Source: Treponema sp.
GTDB taxonomy: Bacteria > Spirochaetota > Spirochaetia > Treponematales > Breznakiellaceae
NCBI GenBank assembly: GCA_031263265.1
Contig: JAISGE010000172.1
Location: 1 to 13,664, forward strand
Length of the DNA: 13,664 nucleotides
Direction of reading: 5' to 3'
Positions 8,030-13,664 of this stretch are shown one piece after another. The position numbers and the translations under genes are program-made. The notes under the pieces are model-generated. The model searched no databases, was not told where the DNA came from, and worked only from the letters and a program-made list of their open reading frames with translations. Numbering within the stretch: position 1 is the stretch's first letter; each line of letters begins with the position of its first letter.

Positions 8030-8057
8030 GGGAGGTTTTGGCTAACCAAAACCTCCC
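8030..8057. repeat. Perfect 12-bp inverted repeat between divergent promoters (candidate operator)
   Basis: GGGAGGTTTTGG (8030-8041) and CCAAAACCTCCC (8046-8057) are exact reverse complements around a CTAA centre, extended one base further by an A-T pair (8029/8058). The element touches the -35 box of the receptor promoter and lies 25 bases ahead of the nifJ -35. On the plus strand no T tract follows. On the minus strand TTTTTT begins after a 5-base gap, but no gene reads in from that side, so a terminator role is less natural than a protein-binding site. The regulator is unknown. Confidence 0.6.
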
Positions 8058-8082
8058 TGGTTATCCCCATGAATTTCACCTC

Positions 8083-8111
8083 TTGCATCAATGAACTAAG
8101 AAAATTATAAT
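8083..8111 (+). promoter_or_regulatory. Sigma70-like promoter for nifJ
   Basis: TTGCAT (8083-8088, 4/6) and a perfect TATAAT (8106-8111) are separated by 17 bases. Transcription should start near 8118, giving a short leader of about 25 nt with GAGGA at 8132-8136, 6 nt before the nifJ ATG. Confidence 0.75.
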
Positions 8112-8142
8112 AAGAACAACCCTACCAAAATGAGGAACAGTA

Positions 8143-11100
8143 ATGTCTGATAAAAAAATGGTTATGATTGATGGTAACGCCGCTGCAGCGTATGTGGCCC
8201 ATGCGCTCAGTGAAGTAATCGCGATTTACCCAATTACTCCATCTAGTCCTATGGGAGAACTCTCGGATGAGTTTTCTGCCCAAGGTCGGAGAAATCTGTG
8301 GGATACGATCCCTCAAGTTGTCGAAATGCAGTCTGAGGCTGGTGCCGCAGGAGCAGTACATGGGGCGCTGACCACCGGTGCCCTTAGTACCACCTTTACT
8401 GCTTCCCAAGGCCTCTTGTTGATGATTCCAAATATGTACAAGATCGCCGGGGAATTGACTTCTACGGTGTTTCATATTGCCGCTCGAGCCTTGGCGACCA
8501 GTTCCCTTTCGATCTTCGGGGATCACCAGGACGTGATGGCCTGTAGGCAGACTGGTTGGGCTCTTCTGGCCTCTAACAGTGTTCAAGAGGTGATGGACCT
8601 GGCGGTAATCGCTCATGCAGCTACGTTGCGTTCCCGAGTACCGTTCCTCCACTTCTTTGACGGCTTCAGGACTAGCCATGAGCAGCAGAAAATTGAGGAA
8701 GTATCCTACGCGGTGCTGCGCGAGATGATCGATGACGAACTGGTCCGGGCGCACCGGGCCCGGGGGCTTACGCCGGAAAAACCCGCGATCCGGGGAACCG
8801 CGCAGAATCCTGATACCTACTTCCAAGGCCGGGAGGGGGTGAACCAGTATTATGATAAGGTTCCTGCCATTGTCCAGGCAGAAATGGACAAGTACGCTAA
8901 ACTTACGGGCCGGGCCTACCATATATTCGATTACTTCGGGGCCAAGGATGCGGAAAAAGTGCTGGTAATCATGGGATCCGGAGCAGAAACCTGCGAAGAA
9001 ACCGTGGAATACCTGGTGGCTCAGGGCGAAAAGGTAGGGGTCCTCAAGGTCAGGCTTTTCCGGCCTTTTGATGCCGCTGGATTCGTCAAGGCCCTGCCTC
9101 CCACGGTTAAGTCTATTGCGGTGCTCGACCGTACTAAAGAGCCTGGTTCCCTCGGAGAGCCTCTTTACGAGGATGTGGTGTCTGCCTGCGGCATCATAAC
9201 TCAGAATGGGAAAGCTCCCTGGCAATTCCAGTTCCCCACTATCCTTGGAGGCCGGTATGGCCTTGGGTCTAAAGAATTTACCCCCAGCATGGTCAAAGCG
9301 GTGTTTGACAATCTTTCCGGGAAGCATATCCCCAATTTTATAGTGGGTATCAAGGATGATGTCCAAGGAAAGAGCCTTGATTACGATGAACATTTTGTGA
9401 TCCCTGAAGAAGGCATGAATGAAGCTATGTTCTATGGGTTAGGATCCGACGGTACGGTAGGGGCCAACAAAAACTCCATAAAAATCATCGGAGCTACTAA
9501 GCCGGAGCTATTTGCCCAGGCCTATTTCTCCTATGACTCCAAGAAATCCGGAGGCTTCACCATCAGCCACCTTCGCTTTGGAACAAAGCCCATCCGTAGG
9601 CCCTATCTCATCACCAAGGCGGACTTCTTGGCGTGCCACAAGTTCTCCTACATGGAGACTCTGGACATGCTGGCTAATGCCAAGGAGGGCGGAACCTTCC
9701 TCCTGAACAGTCCGTACAGCGCAGCAGAGGTCTGGAACGAAATCCCTGTAGAGGCCCAGAAGCGGATCATTGCTAAGAAGCTTCGGTTCTTCGTGATCAA
9801 TGCCGTAGAGATAGCCCGCAAGACCGGTATGGGGAATCGGATCAACACGGTCATGCAAGCTGCCTACTTCAAGATTTCTGGAGTATTGCCCGATGCGCTG
9901 GCCGTGGAAGAAATGAAGCACTTTATCGAGAAATCCTACGGTAAGAAAGGGGTGGATGTGGTCCAGAAAAACTTCGCCACCGTAGACGCAGCCCTTTCTG
10001 CGGTAGAAGAGGTCAAATACCCCACCACTGCGGACAGCAAGCTCCACATGAAAAAACCCTTTGCCGCGGCCCGGGATACCTGGATCCAGGAAACCTTAGG
10101 TGCGGTGTCTATCCAGGAAGGGGATAAGCTCCCGGTAAGTAAGATCCCCGAAGATGGGACCTTCCCCACCGCCACCACTCAGTACGAAAAACGGGCAGTG
10201 GCCGAGCGGGTACCTTCGTGGAATCCTGATGCATGTATCCAGTGTGGTAACTGTGCGGCGGTTTGTTCCCATGCGTGTATCCGCATGAAGAACCTCACCG
10301 ATGCACAAGTGGCAGCCGCGCCCCAGGGCTTTAAGACCACGGCAATCAAGCCCAAACCAGTAGAGGGCAAGAAAACTTGTCTTGTTATCTCCGCAGAGGA
10401 TTGTATGGAATGTGGGGTCTGTCTCAATATCTGTCCCAAGTCCAAAGATGCTTCCAAACCCCAGGCCCTTTCCTGGAAGTCCTATGCTGATGATCCGGCG
10501 TATCATGCTGAACAAGCTGCTGCGTGGGATTATTTCCTCACCCTCCCTGAAGTTCCCGCAGAAGAGTTGAACCTCTCGGCAGTCAAGGGTTTAGCGTACA
10601 AGCGACCGCTCTTTGAATTCTCCGGCGCATGCGGGGGTTGTGGGGAGACTCCTTATGTGAAGCTCCTTTCCCAGCTCTTCGGTGACCGGGCGATCATAGC
10701 GAACGCCACAGGCTGTTCGTCTATCTACGGCGGGAACCTTCCTACCACCCCCTACTGTCAACGGGCGGATGGACGGGGACCGGCTTGGTCTAACAGCCTC
10801 TTCGAAGATGCCGCGGAGTTCGGTATGGGGATGCGGCTCACCAGCGACAAACTGGCGGAACATGTTCGGGAAGTAGCGGTCCAGGCCAAGAAGGAAGGCA
10901 TCCAGGGAAACCGGATCGATCAGATACTTGCCAATGCCCAGGCCGATGACGCAGCCATTGAAGAACAGCGGAAATGGGTAGACGAACTGAAGCAGGCCCT
11001 GGCAGGGGAAAGCAAGCCAACCGCGAAAATGCTCCTTTCTCTGGCAGACCATTTCATCAAACGTTCCGTATGGATCCTGGGAGGTGACGGCTGGGGTTAT

Positions 11101-11709
11101 GACATCGGTTACGGCGGCCTTGACCATGTACTTGCCTCAGGCCGGAACGTGAATATCCTCTGTATGGATACGGAAGTCTACTCCAATACCGGCGGTCAGA
11201 TGTCCAAGGCAACTCCAGTAGGAGCCATCGCCAAATTCGCCGCAGGTGGTAAGGACATCACCAAGAAGGATCTGGGGGCTATGGCCATGAGTTACGGGTA
11301 TGTGTATGTGGCAAAGGTTTCCATAGGGGCCAACATCGCCCAGGTGATCAAGGCCTTCCGAGAAGCGGAGAGCTATGACGGCCCCTCAATTATCATCGCT
11401 TATTCCCACTGCATCAACCACGGGATTGATATGAGCCGAGGCTTAGAGCAGCAGAAGGCCGTGGTTACCTCTGGGCTCTGGCCGCTGTACCGCTACGATC
11501 CCCGACTTAAACAGGAAAACAAGAACCCCTTCCAACTTGACTCTAAAGACCCGACAACCAGTCTGGAAGACTTCATGTACAAGGAAGTGCGGTTCAAGAG
11601 TCTCAAGGCAGCTGATCCTGAACGGGCTACCGCGTTACTGGCCAAAGCCAAGGCTCAGACCGAGCGAGTGCTGAAAGAATACCAGTATCTGGCGGCGCGG
11701 CCCTTCTAA
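8143..11709 (+). CDS. nifJ: Pyruvate:ferredoxin (flavodoxin) oxidoreductase
   Basis: A 1188-residue single-chain PFOR, standard length. It converts pyruvate and CoA to acetyl-CoA and CO2 while reducing ferredoxin or flavodoxin, feeding acetate formation, hydrogenase and, in diazotrophs, nitrogenase. The N-terminal domain starts with the family's DGNAAAAYVAHALSE and YPITPSSPMGE (29-39), including the substrate-site Thr. The ferredoxin-like insert has two 4Fe-4S sets: C698/C701/C704/C708 and C754/C757/C760/C764. The proximal cluster ligands are C830 and C833 in GACGGCGETPY, C858 in ATGCSSIYGG, and C1090. The thiamine diphosphate/Mg site is GDGWGYDIGYGG (981-992) with MDTEVYSNTGGQ (1008-1019). 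All cofactor ligands look intact. Monocistronic: its own promoter at 8083-8111 and a strong terminator at 11733-11787. nifJ is the usual symbol; whether it serves nitrogen fixation or only fermentation cannot be told here. Confidence 0.98.
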   Translation: MSDKKMVMIDGNAAAAYVAHALSEVIAIYPITPSSPMGELSDEFSAQGRRNLWDTIPQVVEMQSEAGAAGAVHGALTTGALSTTFTASQGLLLMIPNMYKIAGELTSTVFHIAARALATSSLSIFGDHQDVMACRQTGWALLASNSVQEVMDLAVIAHAATLRSRVPFLHFFDGFRTSHEQQKIEEVSYAVLREMIDDELVRAHRARGLTPEKPAIRGTAQNPDTYFQGREGVNQYYDKVPAIVQAEMDKYAKLTGRAYHIFDYFGAKDAEKVLVIMGSGAETCEETVEYLVAQGEKVGVLKVRLFRPFDAAGFVKALPPTVKSIAVLDRTKEPGSLGEPLYEDVVSACGIITQNGKAPWQFQFPTILGGRYGLGSKEFTPSMVKAVFDNLSGKHIPNFIVGIKDDVQGKSLDYDEHFVIPEEGMNEAMFYGLGSDGTVGANKNSIKIIGATKPELFAQAYFSYDSKKSGGFTISHLRFGTKPIRRPYLITKADFLACHKFSYMETLDMLANAKEGGTFLLNSPYSAAEVWNEIPVEAQKRIIAKKLRFFVINAVEIARKTGMGNRINTVMQAAYFKISGVLPDALAVEEMKHFIEKSYGKKGVDVVQKNFATVDAALSAVEEVKYPTTADSKLHMKKPFAAARDTWIQETLGAVSIQEGDKLPVSKIPEDGTFPTATTQYEKRAVAERVPSWNPDACIQCGNCAAVCSHACIRMKNLTDAQVAAAPQGFKTTAIKPKPVEGKKTCLVISAEDCMECGVCLNICPKSKDASKPQALSWKSYADDPAYHAEQAAAWDYFLTLPEVPAEELNLSAVKGLAYKRPLFEFSGACGGCGETPYVKLLSQLFGDRAIIANATGCSSIYGGNLPTTPYCQRADGRGPAWSNSLFEDAAEFGMGMRLTSDKLAEHVREVAVQAKKEGIQGNRIDQILANAQADDAAIEEQRKWVDELKQALAGESKPTAKMLLSLADHFIKRSVWILGGDGWGYDIGYGGLDHVLASGRNVNILCMDTEVYSNTGGQMSKATPVGAIAKFAAGGKDITKKDLGAMAMSYGYVYVAKVSIGANIAQVIKAFREAESYDGPSIIIAYSHCINHGIDMSRGLEQQKAVVTSGLWPLYRYDPRLKQENKNPFQLDSKDPTTSLEDFMYKEVRFKSLKAADPERATALLAKAKAQTERVLKEYQYLAARPF

Positions 11710-11732
11710 TAGGCCATTATCCGAAGCACGGG

Positions 11733-11787
11733 TGGGGGCCGGGGAGTTAAAGGTATATCCATAAACTCCCCGGCCCCCATTCTTTTT
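11733..11787 (+). terminator. Strong intrinsic terminator of nifJ
   Basis: TGGGGGCCGGGGAGTT (11733-11748) pairs perfectly with its reverse complement at 11764-11779 around a 15-base loop, and TTCTTTTT follows on the plus strand. The T run overlaps the stop codon of the convergent transporter gene (11786-11788). On the minus strand the stem is not followed by a T run, so it ends nifJ efficiently and may only weakly stop transporter transcripts. Confidence 0.9.
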
Positions 11788-13069
11788 AGTTTCGCCATAC
11801 CAGCCAAATAAAGATCGCAGACGCGGTTATAGTAAGCACGGTAAAGGGCAAACTGATTTTGAGCCATTGCCTGAAGTTGATCCCTATTCCCTGCTTCCGC
11901 AAGATTCCCACAGAAACCACATTGGCAGCAGCCCCAAAGGGGGTAAGATTACCTCCCATGCAGGAACCGATGAGCAGGGCAAACATATAAAGTTCAGGCT
12001 TGAGGGAAAGATCCACGGTCAGTTTAGCGGCCACCGGAAGCATGACAATGATATAGGGCACATTATCCACAAACCCGGAAATAAGCGTAGAAACCGCCAG
12101 AATCAGGAAGAATCCCAAGAAGACGTTGTTCCCCACGATCCGGGAAAGAAGACCTGCAAAATCATCCAAAAGGCCCACTGCAGCCACCGCTCCAACCACT
12201 ACGAAGATACCGATGAGGAAAAGTACCGTATCCCAGTCCAGTTCTTTTATCAGAGACCAGGCTTTTCCGGCACCTTCCTTGCGGATGATCCAATACCACA
12301 AAAGCCCGACCATGCCCAACATGATGACCAGCAGTCCTGAAGCGAGAGAAATACCTCCGTACACAAAAGAGGCCGTGGCTAATCCCCCAATCATCAGGAT
12401 AAGAAGTACGGTGGGAACCAGGGTGAGGATCTGTTCTCGTTCCAGTTCTATCTTTTGGCCTCCCTGTTTGGCAAAAAAACCGTAGAAGAACAAGGCCCCG
12501 GCGAGCATACCAACTTGAACTGCAAAAAAAATGGAGGGCTTTCCCTGAAAAAAGAAGAAGTCGTTGAACCCGTAATTGGCTTGGTCTGCAAAGATCATGG
12601 AAGGGGGATCCCCAACCAGGGTGGCGGTTCCCTGCAGATTAGCCATCACCGCAAGGCCGACCATAAAGTAAGTCGGGTCCAGTTTCAACTTGGTACACAG
12701 CGCCAGGGCAATGGGAGCCATTACCAGAACGGTTGCCACGTTTTCTACAAATGCGGAGATAATACCGGTCATGATGAGGATAGCCACAATGGCAATTCCT
12801 ACATTGGGGGAACAGCGTACCAGAGAATCGGCGATCACGGCAGGTACCCGGGAATAGATGAAAAGTTCCGCAATCACCAGGCTTCCCACAAAAATCATCA
12901 ACACATTCCAGTTGATAAGTTCCCCCAGGGCTGCTTTTGGACTTACTACCCCAAGGATGATCATAATCAGTGCCGCTCCTAGAGAACTGTAGGACTTCCT
13001 GTTAGGAAAGATAACGATCAGGGCATACATAAGTACTGCCAGGGCGAGAACGATCCATTTCATAGTCAT
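11786..13069 (-). CDS. ArsB/NhaD-superfamily ion permease under a Mn-type riboswitch
   Basis: A 427-residue inner-membrane protein with about 11-12 hydrophobic helices, of the ion-transporter superfamily that includes ArsB, NhaD, CitM and the P permeases. The inverted-repeat architecture is visible: FVENVATVLVMAPIAL (107-122) in the first half matches FVDNVPYIIVMLPVAA (333-348) in the second, and GTATLVGDPPSM (147-158) matches GGNLTPFGAAANVV (372-385), the two re-entrant substrate loops. The family moves anions (arsenite, dicarboxylates) or exchanges Na+/H+. The leader carries a yybP-ykoY aptamer, so the physiological role is probably tied to manganese or a related divalent cation. AAGGAG (13075-13080) lies 5 nt before the ATG at 13069; a second ATG two codons later is 11 nt away and less likely. 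Convergent with nifJ. The substrate is not decided by sequence. Confidence 0.88.
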   Translation of the reverse strand: MTMKWIVLALAVLMYALIVIFPNRKSYSSLGAALIMIILGVVSPKAALGELINWNVLMIFVGSLVIAELFIYSRVPAVIADSLVRCSPNVGIAIVAILIMTGIISAFVENVATVLVMAPIALALCTKLKLDPTYFMVGLAVMANLQGTATLVGDPPSMIFADQANYGFNDFFFFQGKPSIFFAVQVGMLAGALFFYGFFAKQGGQKIELEREQILTLVPTVLLILMIGGLATASFVYGGISLASGLLVIMLGMVGLLWYWIIRKEGAGKAWSLIKELDWDTVLFLIGIFVVVGAVAAVGLLDDFAGLLSRIVGNNVFLGFFLILAVSTLISGFVDNVPYIIVMLPVAAKLTVDLSLKPELYMFALLIGSCMGGNLTPFGAAANVVSVGILRKQGIGINFRQWLKISLPFTVLTITASAIFIWLVWRN

Positions 13070-13097
13070 AAAAACTCCTTATGCCAGGGGAATAAAG

Positions 13098-13154
13098 ATA
13101 AAAAAGACCTTTCGCAGAAGGCTCCCTTACAAAGAGCCCTGTGCGAAAGGTCTT
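13098..13154 (-). terminator. Riboswitch expression platform: intrinsic terminator
   Basis: AAGACCTTTCGCA (minus, 13154-13142) pairs perfectly with TGCGAAAGGTCTT (13116-13104), with an inner GGCTC/GAGCC extension (13134-13138 and 13120-13124), and ends in TTTTTTAT. The 5' arm of this stem is the same AAGACCTTTC that closes the aptamer's P1, so the two folds exclude each other: ligand-bound aptamer keeps P1 and allows read-through, free aptamer gives termination. This predicts an ON switch for the transporter. Confidence 0.88.
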
Positions 13155-13264
13155 GCATCTCCGGTAATCCAGAGCCACGGTACCAAGCGATATAAAAACC
13201 CTCTCGGTTTTTATAAGACACCGGCTGTTGGCTGCCGTGCGTGTAGCTACTCCCCTTTCCTCAG
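13143..13264 (-). ncRNA. yybP-ykoY manganese riboswitch aptamer
   Basis: On the minus strand the aptamer opens with GAGGAAAGGGGAGTAGC (13262-13246) and closes with GCAAGACCTTTCGC (13156-13143). These are the two conserved loop segments of the yybP-ykoY class (GGGGAGUAG and the AAGACC side). GAAAGG (13259-13254) and CCTTTC (13150-13145) form the closing P1 helix. Inside are two further hairpins: TATAAAAACC with GGTTTTTATA, and CTCTGG with CCGGAG. Established knowledge: this class binds Mn2+ and usually turns on export or homeostasis genes. The transporter start is 74 nt beyond the aptamer. Recognised by eye from the two conserved segments and their pairing; a covariance-model search was not run. 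Confidence 0.85.
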
Positions 13265-13287
13265 ATTCAGTTTAAGCTGAGGAAAGG
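13254..13287. repeat. 11-bp inverted repeat over the transporter promoter (candidate operator)
   Basis: CCTTTCCTCAG (13254-13264) and CTGAGGAAAGG (13277-13287) are exact reverse complements separated by 12 bases, so the half-sites are centred 23 bases apart, close to two DNA turns. The repeat spans the promoter spacer, the -10 and the predicted start site. One half-site is also the 5' strand of the riboswitch P1. The adjacent XRE regulator is the obvious candidate binder, by inference. If transcripts come from further upstream the same repeat could instead fold as a hairpin and hide P1. Confidence 0.55.
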
Positions 13288-13297
13288 AACTCGTCAA
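13269..13297 (-). promoter_or_regulatory. Predicted promoter for the riboswitch-transporter unit
   Basis: On the minus strand TTGACG (13297-13292, 5/6) and TAAACT (13274-13269, 4/6) are separated by 17 bases. A start about 7 nt after the -10 falls at 13262, exactly where the riboswitch P1 begins, which supports the prediction. The promoter lies after the restored regulator stop (13312) and inside the frame-shifted tail of the XRE reading frame. Confidence 0.6.
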
Positions 13298-13631
13298 GTC
13301 GATCGTTGAAATCAGGTCTTATACTGCTTATGAACGGTTTCCATAGCAAAATTAACATACTTGGTAAAGTCTTCCGAAATGCGGTCAACAATGGAAAGTT
13401 GATCATAAGAAGGACCTTCGCCCTAAAAAGCTCCCAAACCTCCACATTAAGGGCTTGGGCAAGGTTGCAGAGCGTCCCGGCTTGGGGAAAATTGTTTCCT
13501 CGCTCAATATTTGAGAGAAAAGTAACGGAAATATCGGCTTTTTCCGCTAAATTAGCCTGTGAAAACTGCCTGCGGAAACGGAAAAACTTGATATTCTTGC
13601 CCAGAGCATCCTTTAATTCCTGTTCTATCAT
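13272..13631 (-). CDS. XRE-family HTH regulator with probable one-base frameshift
   Basis: The open frame encodes 119 residues. Residues about 10-70 are a clear Cro/CI-type helix-turn-helix domain (SQANLAEKADISVTFLSNIERG, then LCNLAQALNVEVWELF in the closing helix). After VWELFR the frame turns into an unrelated hydrophobic tail. Adding one base to the GGG at 13423-13421 would give ELFRGEGPSYDQLSIVDR and then a plausible helical tail ending HKQYKT at a TGA at 13314-13312, which reads like the normal end of this small regulator family. The gene therefore appears to have lost one G, or the base was missed in sequencing; its intact extent would be 13312-13631. The ribosome site is weak (AAGGA 12 nt before ATG). 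It lies upstream of the transporter unit on the same strand and probably regulates it. HTH assignment is firm; the frameshift is inference. Confidence 0.8.
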   Translation of the reverse strand: MIEQELKDALGKNIKFFRFRRQFSQANLAEKADISVTFLSNIERGNNFPQAGTLCNLAQALNVEVWELFRAKVLLMINFPLLTAFRKTLPSMLILLWKPFISSIRPDFNDRLDEFLSSA

Positions 13632-13664
13632 CTGTCGTATCTGTCCTTACCCCTTCCTATTTTG

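Larger units (their letters stand above)
7785..8142. promoter_or_regulatory. Divergent regulatory region between chemotaxis receptor and nifJ
   Basis: This 358-base region holds no protein gene. In order it contains the receptor's ribosome site (GGAGG, 7795-7791 minus) beside a 6-bp hairpin (CCATGT 7794-7799 with ACATGG 7810-7815), an isolated minus-strand TATAAT (7878-7873) without a -35 match, a perfect 14-bp palindrome TTTTTCATGAAAAA (7897-7910), a weak hairpin (7957-7974), the receptor promoter (8001-8029), a perfect long inverted repeat (8030-8057) and the nifJ promoter (8083-8111). The receptor leader would be about 210 nt long if the distal promoter is used, which leaves room for post-transcriptional control. 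Confidence 0.7.

Noticed and set aside
8122..9393. A 423-codon open frame on the minus strand opposite nifJ
   Set aside because: It is a by-product of the codon bias of nifJ on the other strand. The translation has no domain resemblance, is low in structured hydrophobic pattern, and the plus-strand gene is unmistakable.
13272..13311. The last 13 codons of the XRE frame as real coding sequence
   Set aside because: They follow the probable frameshift and coincide with the predicted promoter and inverted repeat of the transporter unit; the frame is retained in the annotation only because it is open.
1..13664. CRISPR arrays, tRNA or rRNA genes, insertion sequences, prophage or defence genes
   Set aside because: No direct-repeat array, cloverleaf, transposase motif or phage protein was seen on either strand.

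Overview
The window looks like a chromosomal stretch from a spirochaete, most likely Treponema and possibly a termite-gut type. The reasons are the six-membrane-segment chemotaxis receptor with its HAMP-like linker, the single-chain pyruvate:ferredoxin oxidoreductase of an anaerobic fermenter, the dense two-component and c-di-GMP signalling, and a small XRE regulator whose tail resembles treponemal relatives. This assignment rests on protein style, not on a marker gene.

Layout. (1) 1-809, plus strand: the last codons of a sensor histidine kinase, followed after 1 nt by an OmpR-type response regulator. (2) 863-1159, minus strand: acylphosphatase, convergent with the regulator. (3) 1160-1527: an AT-rich gap with no credible protein gene. 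It holds a strong minus-strand terminator whose loop matches the anti-Shine-Dalgarno end of 16S rRNA, a possible small RNA or the 3' end of the next unit. (4) 7784 down to 1528, minus strand: three signalling genes in a row, a chemotaxis receptor, a large dCache hybrid histidine kinase with receiver and Hpt domains, and a receiver/HD-GYP c-di-GMP phosphodiesterase. They are probably one transcription unit that links sensing to motility and second-messenger turnover. (5) 7785-8142: a divergent regulatory region with a good sigma70-like promoter on each strand and a perfect 12-bp inverted repeat between them. (6) 8143-11709, plus strand: nifJ, ending in a 16-bp stem terminator. (7) 13631 down to 11786, minus strand: an XRE-family regulator with an apparent one-base frameshift, a sigma70-like promoter overlapped by a long inverted repeat, a yybP-ykoY (Mn2+) riboswitch with an intrinsic-terminator expression platform, and an ArsB/NhaD-superfamily transporter.

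The most interesting unit is the last one. A manganese-type riboswitch sits directly ahead of an ArsB/NhaD-like ion permease, next to a small DNA-binding regulator and a palindrome on the predicted promoter. This suggests a metal-responsive transport unit with both transcription-initiation and transcription-termination control. The nifJ/receptor divergent region and the anti-Shine-Dalgarno hairpin are the next best leads.
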